Below, one piece after another: positions 1-12,800 of a stretch of 64,000 bases of DNA. Position 1 is the first letter of the stretch. The number at the start of each line of letters is the position of its first letter. The notes under the pieces are model-generated. The model had not been told where the DNA came from. It ran no database searches and saw nothing but the letters and a program-made list of their open reading frames with translations. The DNA is from Climacteris rufus (Eukaryota; Chordata; Aves; Passeriformes; Climacteridae), in NCBI GenBank assembly GCA_013398175.1, contig VZRZ01006498.1, positions 633,081-697,080 of the forward strand. Reading direction: 5' to 3'. Made by a program: the position numbers and the translations under genes.

Positions 1-3000
1 CTCAAAAAGCTTGAACATTTTATGTATTTACAGCTGTCTGCTGGCAAGGAGTAATTCATTCATTCCAAATGAAACATGTTCCTGAAGCTTATAAAACCAG
101 CATTTTTTTGACTGGATTTTAAAACAGCTTCTTCAAATAAAAAGTCTAAAAATGTGCTTTAAATCACTGAAACAAAAGCTGAAGTTTGTTTCTTGATTTT
201 TCTTTTTTTTTTTGGCATGTCAAGCAAATAAGAGATATAGACTATATTTGCCTCCCAAGAGAACTGTTTCATCAGCAGAGAGTGAAGATCCATGATGAAT
301 TGTCATCTCACAACAAAACATTTCCAGTGACAAAATGAAGTTTATTGTTTAATATTTTTGGTTAAATACGCATGTAGGAAAATTGTGGTTGTGTGTGACT
401 GTGTTATTTCCAAAGTAGATTATCATTATGCAGGGAGAGCAGTCTATCCTTTCTGGCTGATCTGAGGCAATTTCAGACACAGGTCCAGCATGAGCAGAAC
501 TTACCTCTGATACATTTCAAAGCCTCTCTCTCACATTCTACCACAACAGGAAAAAGCTCTTACATGTGCATAAGAGAATACCATGCTTCCAGAGACCACC
601 ACCTATTCATTTAAACCACTCTACTTCCCCAGGTCTCAACTGGTTAATGAGTTATTCCAGAAGAACAAGCTTCTTTCCCCTCTCTTTCAGAACACCTGTT
701 CACCAATGCAAAAGTAGGCAACAAGTGCTACCTACAAGTGCTTTGCCAAAAATAAAATTTTCAGTGGAAAACTCAGTTATGCCAAAACTTCCGGCCATAT
801 ATTTTCTTTTCCTACTGGTTTGAGTGACTTGGCTGAGCACAAGAATCCAGAATACATTGTAAGTTTGCTACTATTGGAGGCTACCTTTTCAACGTATCTA
901 TAGACAACTTTGTGGCAGTTGTTGAAAGCACAGCTGCTAAAATATTTGCTTTTAAATATCAGAATGATGTGTAACAATATACGAACCACGAATAATAATT
1001 TGGATGATGGAGGGCTTTACAGGAGGTTTATTCTCATTTCATGAGTGGAAAAATAAAACAAGGCAGAGAAAGGCATAGTTCAAAAGCATTAGAACAACCA
1101 GGAGAATCAAAATATGTAGACTGAGTTGCAAACCCAGCTCTGACCCCAGTGAAAACAGAATGGGGTTTGCATTCAAGCTTTAGATTGACTGAAAACTCCA
1201 GCAAGTCAGCTTTAAAGGTACTGTTTCCAGAATCTCTCACAGATAAAATCAGCAAATCCGAATCTTGGATCCTCTGTCAGGGGTCTCTTCATTGGTGAGG
1301 CAACTAAGAGTAGTCATTGGAAGCACATGACAAGGATGCCTTGTGCATCCTTTCATAACAATTTGAAAGACCAATAGGAAATGTTTATACCACATTTCTG
1401 TAGCCCATAGGTTTTGTTAATCCCATACTAACATTATTCAGGAATCTGACTGTACACCATTTATTTCTGAATCACTGCACAGTGGCAGATTCTTTCGGTG
1501 TAACACGCTCACATTAAGATTTCAAAAATTTTCACAGACTGATTCACAGCCACATTCTGACAACAAACATGCCTTTTTCTAGCATTTAAGAGAGTTCAGG
1601 AAAAGCTGGCTTTTAAGACATTTAAGGATCCTACCAATATGGGAGAACTAACAGCAGCTACCAGCAGCTATCTTAATGCTCTACCCAATGGTAGATGCCA
1701 GAACCCCCAAAAATTACAACCAGAATGTCCCATACTTTGAGAATTCCTGCCTAAAAAATGCTTTTTGGGACCCACTAGCACAAATCCAAACAGCTGCTAA
1801 TCTGCAGAATTACAAGAGTGAGAACCAAGTTGACAGATACCTCTGATTCAAGTCTCTAAGCTCTTAGCTCCTTCACTAAGTGCAGCTTCCTCAGGCCTCA
1901 GAAGTGCATTCAAATGAAGCTGAATAAAACTTGGTGTGAAAATGTTTAGCCATTACATTTTCCTATTCACACATTCACAAAGCTTCTGCACTGTAGTTAT
2001 TCAAATTCAAATTTTTCCCTTTGTATTATTGTTTTCAGAGATCCTACAGTATCATCTCAAAGATCCATATTTATCAGTCTTGAAAGAGCTGCCAGCAGTG
2101 TGGGCATTCCCTAACAAGGTATAAGGAATCGGTCTTAATGCCATTTCTTGCTGCACAGTTCCTCTTTTATAATTGCAGTTTCATCAATGATACCTTACTT
2201 CAACTAGAGTGTCTGTAGTTCCATCTAGCAAAATGAATTGAATAATGTGAACAAAGAGGCTCAGAAACACAATGTGATACACCCACACCACAAGGTCAAA
2301 AGCAAAACAGTATCTTGCCTACTTTCTCATCTTATCCTCCATCCATGAGGTGATAGTTGAGGTTCAGGTACCCTAAATACACATATACAAGGGGTAAAAT
2401 CTGGAAATATATGTTAATTCTTCTCCTGCCCCTTTTCTTTCATACTGAAAAGCCGAGTTTCAGAGATATTAACTTCAGTACCATATATTAGCTATGGCTC
2501 ATTACACATACCAATGGAAAAAATAATATTGGTTCTAAAACACAAAAGAGAAAAGGAAGTGTTACAATAATGACTTTTTCAACCTGTGGATATTTTTCTC
2601 TTTATCTACAGAGAACGATCACATATGTTTTTCTCAAAAAGATCTCATCCTAGAGTTAAAACTGTGTCTCGCATGGCATGATCCTTTAACCCCTCTCAGA
2701 CATGATGTCTCCAAAGAATACTTCCCAAAACAAATTGCAATTCTTGATCCAAAGCAAAACAGTCAGAAAGCTGGTGTTTTGATAGCTGAATATGTGAAGA
2801 CTTCTCACTTAAACCCTTCTGTTACTTAACCCTTCTCCAGATTTAACATCATAACATGCTCCATTGTATCGCCAATAATCAACCTAAAAATTGGGTTATT
2901 GAATGATATCACGTTCATCTTTTACATTTAAGACCTCAGCAGGCCTAATTAATGCCAAAATTTCTAGGATTCATTAATATACTCTGGTTTTCAATGTGGT

Positions 3001-3697
3001 TTTCACTAAGTAGGGCATGCCCTAGTCTATTTAAAATGTCTGATTGATTATAATCAATGCAGTATTCAAGGCACAAGACAGATTTTTTTGCAGTAGTAAC
3101 ATAAAATGCCTAAAAAATATGCAAGCTTGTGTCCACCACCTTCCATCAGAAACAACTGACTTTCTAACTGTTGTTTTGCTATGAATAATGCATTCTTCTA
3201 AATCCTCTCAAAATGCAAAGGAGAGGCTCTAGAGCTAAATAGCTTTCACTGAAGAGATAGTTTCTAAGCTCATAATTTCTGTGCTTGCATTTCATGTGCA
3301 TCACATTTTCTCCCACCATCTGCATACAGCACACACATGCATTACTTCAAAATTTTCAAAACTCCATTAGTTATCCTGCAACAAGAATGACCTTCCCACT
3401 ATAAAACTAACCATTGTATTTTACACAACTTACCACTGAAAGGGAGTAAATCCCATCATACTTGCTATGAACAAGTTGAGTGTACAACCAGATAAACAAT
3501 CTTCCATTGATTTAGTGGAGACATCCTACCAATTTCTGTCTGCTGCAAATATTGGTCACCATGTCTAGAAATGTCCAGGCCACAGGGTTTTTAAAAATTT
3601 TATCTTAACTTCAAATAAACATTAGCTTTGGGTAGAGTTCTTGCCTTTTATTATTTTCTTATGGAATTATTTTTTTGATTTAAGTGTTCAAAAAACA
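1..3697. other. AT-rich non-coding DNA, no gene seen
   Basis: Both strands have frequent stops and only short open frames (under about 90 codons). None resembles a known protein or shows a convincing start and splice context. No interspersed repeat was recognised here. If the minus-strand transcript proposed at the CpG island is real, this stretch may be deep intronic sequence, but nothing in it shows that directly. Confidence 0.6.
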
Positions 3698-3816
3698 TGT
3701 GGATGTGGTGCTTGGTGATATGGTTTAGTGGTTAACACAGCAGTGCTGGGTTGAACAGTTGGACTCGAAGATTTTAAAGGTCTTTTTCATTCTGAACAAT
3801 TATAAGATTATGATGG
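3698..3816 (+). mobile_element. CR1 retrotransposon 3' end, fragment
   Basis: The stretch matches the conserved CR1 3' untranslated end as I know it from bird genomes: a 'tggtttagtggtt' segment, then 'gtgctgggtt', 'ttggactcgaag', 'ttaaaggtctttt', and a decayed remnant of the ATTCTATG tail repeat. It reads 5' to 3' on the plus strand and keeps only about the last 120 bp, which is typical 5' truncation. Several substitutions, including a degenerate tail, point to an old copy. The left edge is approximate. Confidence 0.85.
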
Positions 3817-4839
3817 ATTAGTGAAAACTTTTCAGATATGTTCGTAGCTGTGCAGAGGGACATGTACAACTTGCAGAAGGAGGTTTCCATGTGACACTGA
3901 AATTTTAAAGAGAGAAAAGGAGACTAGAAGGGAATTATAGTGAAGGCACCAATTGTTTCTGCTGGGAATATGTGTCCTGCCATTAGATACTATGCTCCTC
4001 TCACTGTCCAGTACCTCTGCAGTTCCTACAAGGGTTTTTTTCTTTCTTACACCATTCTTCTACATATTTGCAGGAGGGAAGACTCCTCAATATTTCCCAT
4101 AAGATGTGACTGTACTCTCACCAGTGGTCAAAAGTTGAAGTCCATGAGTAAAATTAAGTAGATTATTTTATTTAGCTCAAAGCAGGTCAACTGTATTACA
4201 CATATGTAGAACAAATTAGCTGTAATAAATGGGCAATTTACATCAACAGGAAAATTATTTTCATATTCTCAGCTTTCTGTGAAAAAATATAACTCATATC
4301 TATACTTCAGCGTTTGGGTTTCTTTTTTTTTTCTGTGCTTCAAAGCAAATATGAAAGTAAGTAACGACAGTGCTTATTTCCAAAGTGTACTCAATATCAC
4401 ATTCACCCCTAGTGATCATGGGAAAGATACTAATAGGAAAGTCTCCACTAGGTGAATTAATTAATATAAGTTTAGTAAGAGAAACAGGACCAGTCTCCTG
4501 TTTTCTAGCAAATGCCCTTCATTCTATTTCAATGGAACAAGAAATTGTGTGTTTATGCTGTAACTTCCCACTGAAGAAACAGTGCCCACAGCCCAAAAGA
4601 CTGATCCTCTGCAATGTGTTTAGGGAGCACTTGTTTAGACAGGAGATTTTACAGAGGACTGAACTGGAAAGAGAAGTTTCAGCTGTGGGTTTGATACCAC
4701 ACTAGCCCAGCATTGAGTATGACCTAATCAAGCATATCCAGAGTCTTCTGAAAATCTCATAAACTCTACAAGATCTTAGAGACATTGGAGCTGGGGTAGG
4801 CAGAAGGATTGTATGCGTCAACACTGTAGATGTGTCCTC

Positions 4840-4858
4840 AAAAAAAAAAAAAAAAAAA
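4840..4858. repeat. A19 homopolymer
   Basis: This is an uninterrupted run of 19 A. No LINE or SINE body is recognisable directly upstream, so it is called a mononucleotide repeat and not a retroposon tail. Confidence 0.9.
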
Positions 4859-7344
4859 GGCAGAGAAAAAGACTTTGGGGAAAAACATTGCCTAAGTGGA
4901 GCCTAGAAACTGAATGACAAAGTTCTGTCCCATTGCCTTTCTTCTGCTGTGTACAAGGAAATTTCTCATTGTTAATATTTCTAAATAAATATGAAAATAA
5001 ACAATTCCATTAAGATCATTATCTAAAACCAAAAAGAACCAATGTAACCCCAGACATTCAAATCAGATTGTTTTGGTACCGTTTTTGAAAATTTCTGGTT
5101 TGGATTACAACACTTTTTATTACATTAGATGCACAATAGCACCACAATCAAAAATACTCTAATCTATAAGCAGTTTTGATAGTAAGATCAAAAATGCCTT
5201 GTGTTGGGGCTTGGCAAAGCAGAAGTGGGTACATCACTAAAAATTTAGATGATGGCAACATTTCTTCAAGTCTTTGTGGACAAGAAATTTACAGAATTCT
5301 GGCTTAATTTATGTTGTAACAAGGATTGTTTTAAACAGCATCCTAAATGTGATAAGACTTTGGCTATGCTTGACATATAACTATGGATGTCAAAAAATGG
5401 CAACTGTAGATGTCCTTCTATAGCAGCCAGTTGAATTGAGACGCTCAAAAATATATTACTAGCTCGTTAATAAATCACATTTTATCTTATCTGGTACTAT
5501 AGAATTTTTCAATATAATATTGCAGAACAAAGTAAGAAGGGTATTTTCCCCCAAGATTAAACTCTTGCATTTCAACTCCACAGTAATTACAGTCCACAAA
5601 ATATGTATATATTATTCTGAGACAAACTAGTGAATTGTAGGATTAGAGTTAATTTAATAATGTGATCATGTAAAGTATAAGCTTACAATTAGAGACCTTG
5701 AAAAGATGTGCATTTTTGGAGGTCAACAGATCCTTACCTGCACAACCAAGGGGGTTCCTAACCAAAGCCGAAAGTCACATCACTCTCTGCTCCACCATAG
5801 ACCTTGTATGCTTTGTATCTGTTAGGTTGAGACTAAATATGCAAATGAAACTATGTACCTAAGCCACTCTATTAGCTCATGCAATATTTTACCATGAATT
5901 TACATCAACTAACATTTGGTTTCACTGAAAGAAAATGATTTCTTTTACTCTGGCTTCTGAAAACAACTACATTCAGTTTTAATGATACAGTTGTGGTTTA
6001 ATACATGGGGTTTGTTAAAAAACAAATTGGCTCTCTCTGCCTTAAGCAGCAATGTATATCTTATCTGACACTATATATCATAAAAAGATGAGGTCATGTA
6101 ATATAAAGGAGATACATATATATAAATAAAAATTATGTGATATATGAAGAAATAACTTCAGCAGCTTCTCACAGATTGTCTTTAACTCTTGGAAGAAAAC
6201 TACTGCCATGAAAGCCAGTTTATTTAAAAATCAAAATTAGCTGCATGTCTTTTTAAATTTTTGCCTACAAAATTACTAGGATTTTCCTGAAGATTTCACT
6301 ATGATAAGCTCATTATTTGTTAACTTGGCTTTGATGTCTCTTTCTACTCCACCTGGTCTGAATTATTCTATTCTCTTATTATTCTATTAATAAAGACCCA
6401 TTTTTTCCTTTTTTTTTCTCCTCCTTTTAAAGTTGAGATTTGTTAAAAGGTGGTGAAGAAGACAGATACATTAAAAAAAAAATCTCCAAGATAAAGAATT
6501 TCCTGGGGCCTTATACAAAGAATACAAGGGTACCATATCTCAAGTATAACAGAAGTCTTATATACCACACATTTTGAATGAGACAAAAAATTGTTAATAG
6601 CAAGAAAGAATATTTTACAATGCATAAGGATCTTTTCACTGATTACATATTCAATATACTGCTGGTGATAGAATCTGACTGAATAAGTTCATGGGGTAAT
6701 GCATGCAAATACTCTTATGATTTCACACAGCAAATAATTTAAATATTTACATTGTGTGTATTATTTTGCAAAAAATAATTGTTATTAATGAATACATACT
6801 CTACTGCAGAATCTTGAACACTCATGGAAGGTTGAAAGCTGCATATAAATCAAGTGGGTTTGATGTTGGAGCGCATTCTGTATGGTTTTAATAAGCTGCT
6901 AGTCTCACTTCCATTGCTGGGGTCCTGTGCACTTGGCAACACAAATCTATAAAGTTTTCTTATGTTATCATTACTTAAATGATAAGCATTTGTAAGGCTT
7001 AAAAAGTCTTACATTAAGTTGGAGTAATATAATAAGTCCTTATAGAAACATTACCATTCTAAATTAAAAACATGAACATGTATGGGAAGCTGAAGTTCAC
7101 AAAAACCAGAGGATATCCTTCCAGAGTTCCTGCTGGGATACAGACATGGCCAAGCTTGAGTGGTCTGTTTTGTTCATTAAAGGATCCTTCTACTCTAAAA
7201 ATCCTACTGTTATACTTTCTCATGCAATGGTGCAAATGGAAAATATGGTTCAAATTTATAACTTCAATAAGTTACAAGGCAATGCTCCAAACATAATTTT
7301 CATAAATAGTTGTGTTTTTATGCTACCATTATTACATTTTTCAT

Positions 7345-7390
7345 AATGAAACTTCAAATATATATGTAATGAAACTTCAAATATATATGT
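7345..7390. repeat. Perfect tandem duplication, 2 x 23 bp
   Basis: Positions 7345-7367 and 7368-7390 are identical 23-mers, each beginning AATGAAACTTC and ending in an AT-alternating segment. With no mismatch, this looks like a recent replication-slippage duplication and may be polymorphic. Confidence 0.95.
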
Positions 7391-7752
7391 TTAGACACGT
7401 AGTGTCCCTCAATAGAGTAAATATAGACCGTACACACACACATTCCAAAAACACTATATTGGAAAAAGATAAGTAGGTCAGCAAAGTCAAGGAATACAAA
7501 GTTCAGAAATACCAGCATTCATAAACTCCCATAATTTGAAATTATTCAGAGAACTTGATATGAGCTGTGATATTGATCTAATAATGTGTTCCTACTTCAC
7601 TTCTTGCAAATATATTGAACTTTTTTTTCATTTTTAAAGAAGTGTTGCTGCTTTAAAAATATATTCAACAGTATATATTAAGGTTTTGTTTTTCTACATA
7701 ATATAAAATTGCTGTTAGTTGATATGATCATTAATAGGTATTGGTATGACAG

Positions 7753-8156
7753 TGCTGCCTAAAAACAAAGACTAGACAGGAGTAAGGGAATAAAGGTGGG
7801 TATTTATTCAAAAGGCCTTCAAAGGTACATTTAGGGCAGACAAAACCCCCCTAAGGGCATCACCCAAAATGGACGATGAGCCACGAGTTCTCCACACCTT
7901 TATAGGTTTGGTCCATTTGCATATCAGCACAAATTCACCAATTAAAACTTTGCCATTTCGCCCTAGCTCCCTGACCCCCCTCCCTCCCCATTTAGAAGCT
8001 TGGGCCTGGGCAGTCTAAGAGCAAGCCCAGAGGGGCATTGTTATGTCTATCTTAGCATGAGAGAACAGCAGCTAACAGGCTATGAAGCATCTCAGAGTTA
8101 CACATTAGGCAATACAGAATTCGAAAAAAATATAAGGGTTAAAACCTAAGGCAACA
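7753..8156 (-). mobile_element. Solo LTR of an endogenous retrovirus, minus strand
   Basis: Read on the minus strand, the segment starts TGTTGCCTTAGG. It has a TATA-like CCTATAAAGG (plus positions about 7896-7906) and then a polyadenylation signal in TTGAATAAATACC about 90 bp further on, and it ends in TTTTTAGGCAGCA. This order of TG start, TATA box, AATAAA and CA end is that of an LTR of about 400 bp. No internal retroviral sequence flanks it. I could not find a clean target-site duplication, so both ends are uncertain by several bases and the ERV class is not assigned. Confidence 0.75.
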
Positions 8157-9690
8157 ACAATGTGATCTGTCCTGATATCTGTCTAATTGTACAAGACATC
8201 AATTTCTGCATCAACTTATTAATATTGATAAAATAGAAAATAAACTATAAATGAAATATAAACAGTTTAGTTTATTTTTGCATTATTATTCTAACATTCT
8301 ATGTATTCTACTACAAACTAGCTTCTTCTGAAAATGAGAGGCTTTTTTCTCATTCTTTGCTACCAGCAGAAACAGAATAATGTGTTTGACCCACTACAAC
8401 AGCTCTTTTTCACTTTTAGTGTACCAGAAAAACTATATACCAACTCATTTCATAGGAAAAACACCACTGAACTTTTTATATTAAATCAAATTTTTCTATT
8501 GGCAGCATCAAAATCCCTGATTCTACAGGTAGCAGACTGCCTACTCTATTGCATTAACATCCTGTTCCACATTTAAGAAATGAAGCCCACTGTATCCCTG
8601 CTGTATTGAAAACAGAAGCCTGACCTTGCTTCCAATGAATTCAATAACAAAGTTGTTACAGGTTTAATTACAAGACCCGGAGTATCCATTGGTATAGGTA
8701 CATAAAAGCACCTTCTACATATCATGGTATATGCTCTACCGCTCAAAACACAGGAGACTAGGAAAGCTAGACTTTCATGAGATAATATTGTGCACAATAT
8801 CTCATCTTTAAGAAATTACATAATCAGTTAAAACTCCAATGTGTCAAACCAAGTGGAGTAATGTTCAAAGGGTTGCAAAACTGCCAGTGAGAGCAACACC
8901 TGACTCCCAGTTTCTCCAAGCTGCTACAAGCCACACATGGAAACATCTTATGTTCAAAGAGTACCTGGTATGTCTTGCCCTTAGTATATTTACTTAAAGT
9001 ATCTTCTGTATGTGAAATATCTTATTGATGATGATGGCAACCTTCACTCAGCCTTGTTTTCACCACAATTCTGTTTTCCAGGCCAAATAGAGATTGCCAA
9101 CATATACAGCAATTACTACAGATACATAGATTTCTCTCTGTGCCATTATATACAGCAATCTACATTACACACACACAAAATCTTTCCCAAAGCTGCTGAA
9201 GTCAGGCCTTTAACTCTATGTTTAGTAGAGATGGCCAAAATTCTCCTGACTTTCAAAATTTTCACAATTTCCTCAATTATCAAAAGTTGAGAGAACTGCT
9301 TGTTGCTCTGTGTGAGAAGCTGTTAAGAGGCAAATACCATAATTTGGAAATCTTTCTTTGAATTTCAGTGGTGAAGTCCAATACCAGAAGAATAAAGCAA
9401 TTTATCTCAAAACACGTTACATAAAGCAACCAATACTATGAAATACATTTTATTTCACTTTCCAGAGGTCACAAAGTATTTAAACTGAAAGAAACAGTTT
9501 ACAAACATATGTAAGGAGCACTACCCTTACAGGAAAGCATCAAAGCTTTCAAAGTTTCATTAGGAAGATCCTAGATTCAAAGGTGCCAACTCTATTACTC
9601 CACTTCTATAAAGATACTTTACTGATGCCCTGAAAGGCTGTAAAATATAAAATCAAAGAGCTGGTCATAATAGAAATTGATGATTATGGA

Positions 9691-9746
9691 TTTATATATA
9701 AACTATATAATATAATATATATATATATATTACTTTTATATATATT
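9691..9746. repeat. AT-dinucleotide-rich microsatellite
   Basis: The segment is almost wholly alternating A and T, with short interruptions. The longest pure (AT)n run straddles 9715-9730. Confidence 0.85.
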
Positions 9747-9799
9747 AGTTATGTTTTGAAGTGAAATGGTAATTGCAATATGAAATTATTTTGTTGCAC

Positions 9800-9846
9800 T
9801 CTTCTATAAGAAGAAAATACTTTTTTTCTTCTATAAGAAGAAAATA
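9800..9846. repeat. Perfect direct repeat, 2 x 20 bp, period 27
   Basis: The 20-mer TCTTCTATAAGAAGAAAATA occurs at 9800-9819 and again at 9827-9846, separated by 7 bases. The unit has a near-palindromic core (CTTC-TATA-GAAG like), so either copy could fold into a small hairpin. Confidence 0.95.
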
Positions 9847-12800
9847 TTTGCAAAGCAAACTACAAAGTTAAAATATCTACTATTTGTGGCAGAGATGATA
9901 GAATGGTAGGACTGAGATCAGGCAAAAGATTTAAGTCAGTGAGAAAGACATCGTCACCTCACCTGTGTTCTGCACAATATTTGCTTCAGATCTGTTTCCA
10001 CAGCTCTTTCATCTTGCTCATGTGGGCAGTCTTACTGAGCTCAGTGGCTTCAAAATATCTACTCAAAGCAACAAGAAAATCAGATTTCTCCCTTTGCAAA
10101 TGACTCTAAGTTCTAAACCGTGGGATAAATTACATCACATTTCAAGAGCAGTTGAGGACAAGTTTCAAATTGCATAACTTTCTTGTACTGTCATTGAAGC
10201 TACTTAAAACTAAGGTAGGCTTCTCTTAACCGACTTTAACACTTAAGGCTGGAAAACAGCCTAACTATCAAAGAGGTATGCAGACTGCCTGCACCAGTGC
10301 TACCTGCCTATGAACATATAGGCTGCACCTCAGACTATAACTTCCTGAAGGCCCAGGGAAGTCTTCTACGAACCCTCTCACTTTAAAAAATCCCAGGAAA
10401 CAAATGTGCTGATAGCAGTTCCCTGGTTCAAGAAGGGAGATGGGCATGGTCTCTGCCAAGCATATCCTGGTGCATGCAGGAACCCCTGTTCATCCTGTGG
10501 GACAGTCACAGCTTTCAGTACAGTTCTCTGGAGGATCTGGGTACCTATTAAGTTGTTCCAAAGGGCTCTTTTCAAGGTGCCCACTATTCATAGAGACTGC
10601 CCAGAGACTGCACATACTAAGTTCAGAAACTCTGAGTACTCTGTTGGCATCAGAAACCTGCCATTCAAGTGTATGACTCAAGTAAATTGGGCACAAATAA
10701 CCAAATTCTAAACACATGAAAATAATACATCAGACAGACTTCAACAGCAACAAAATTTAAAGCTTCCTGTCAACTAATGAGGCAATAATCAGTTGCATCA
10801 ATTTGCAGTGCATCTTTTAAGGAATGGAAAATTAAGTTCTCCTAAAAGTTACTAAACTTTAACATATTCTTAAACAGAAGATTTTTTCTCTTGCTCTTTC
10901 ATGTAATTTTTATTTACTTATTTAATAGCATGTTTGCATTTGACCTATAGTATGTAGAACTTTTTCTAAAAGTCTTTAAAGGATATAAAATTTATTTCAG
11001 CCTTTTGGACCTGATTGTTCTGCTCTGGACCTGTTCCACTAGCATCTGTAATAAATACTTGTTCCATCCAGAATATTTTGAAATCTAACACCTTTCTTCA
11101 CTCAATTTCCATAATTGATTACAGTATTTAAAAAGCAATTGGGAATTCTTAGTATTTCCTATTTAAAGAATTAAGTCTTCAAATTTACTACTGGGTCTTG
11201 CTTTGTATCAGCTCAGTATCCAACCTTTGGCTTTTTTGTATCAGGCAGATCAGTATAGGGGAGCCATAGGACCAATTTAAGCACTAGATGTAGGAAAGAC
11301 TTTCTAAGGAAGATCAGTTACTAGAGCCACCCTTTCTACTAACACTCCCAAAGCCACCTTGTCAGGTGTAAGAGATTCCTAGTGGGAACAGCTGAGAAGA
11401 AGTGCACATAAAGAATAAAAAGAGGCTTAGCCAAAGAGTCCTTTTAGTCCTTCACCTTCCCAGTCACCTACCTTCCAGCTGGGAAGAAACACACAACACT
11501 GGGACCAAGCCAGGAGCCAGACCAGAACTGAGTCATGGGGTCCCTACCTCTTTTCTGTCTAACAGTCACATGCACAGCAAAATATCAGATTGCATTTTTC
11601 ACTCTGGTGGGAGTATTTGACTTACAAAGCTGAATAATATGCTTCAAAGTTCAAACTAAATGAAAGAATAGGCATAGTTTTCAATTAAAAGTCTCACTAG
11701 TAAGATGATGAGTAAGAAGGACCCCTGGAAGTAAAGCTTTGAAGGGGCAAGGTAAAAAATAAAAAAGTAAATAAAGAACACAAAAAAGTTTGCTTTTGGA
11801 TCTAAATGAATAAAACTGAAACACAGAGTCATGTGCAAACTGATTTAAAGGGTGCAAGTTTGGTATAAAAGCAGTAAGAAATCTAAGCTTTTTTTGTCTC
11901 CCTCGTGAACTATGAATCCGTTTCACACCTTCATAGTTAAAGATGTAAATCTAATAGAAGGGAAATAATCCCACTTCAAGAACCAGTCACATGAATTGTG
12001 TCATTATATTTTGTGATAAAATGGGTATATTTTGTTATTTGCAACACTTTAATTGTTGCAGTTTCAATTCTTTAACTAAAAAAAAAAGATTGAAATTATT
12101 GAAATATCTGTAAAGGTGATGAAAGCTAAGGTGGTAGAGAAGGATAGGGGCCTGAGTTAGAGGAGAAGGTATGGAAGAGTGGGGACAGAAAACATCCCCA
12201 TTGTCTGGAGCCTTAGCTGAATCGCTGAAGAATTTTTTCTCCGTTTTTATTGCTGTCCCTCCTCCTCTTTCTACTCCTCTCCCCTCTTCCATCCCTCTCC
12301 TATTCCTTCCTTTCTTTCATCCTTCTGAACTGTGCCAACGCCAGGGGAGAGGTCCAGAGCAGGAGGGAAGGTCCAACAAGTCTGAAATTAAAAAAAAAAA
12401 ATTACAAATAAAAGACAAAAAAGATCTAGAAATTCAAATGAACACACCCAACATTTGAAAATATCAATGTCTCTGTCAATGCAGATCAGTGTGACACAGG
12501 TCTCTATAGCTGGGCTGACTTAGATCTTAAAAGATCTGAGAGTGAAAAGCAGTCAGTCGTATTCTGATTCTGATGAATATTTACAACATTCCTTAACATT
12601 TGTGACCAAGTATCAAGAATTTCTGAACTCATTTTAAAATTTCTGAGATGAAATGTCACCCTATATATGACATTAACTTGTACATCATCAAATAAAAAAT
12701 AAATGTGTGGCATCCCTGAAATTTTTCATTTGCTTAAACTAAACTGTAATTATTTTTCTTGTAAGATCTCCTTTCACAAGTCTGTCCCCAAATATGCAAT

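Larger units (their letters stand above)
3817..7752. other. AT-rich non-coding DNA, no gene seen
   Basis: The longest open frame is 111 codons (4370-4705, plus). It has no recognisable domain and no coding-like composition. The stretch holds an A-run at 4840-4858 and a perfect 23-bp tandem duplication at 7345-7390. At about 5735 the minus strand reads like a splice donor (GCAG then GTAAGG), but no credible exon goes with it. Confidence 0.55.
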
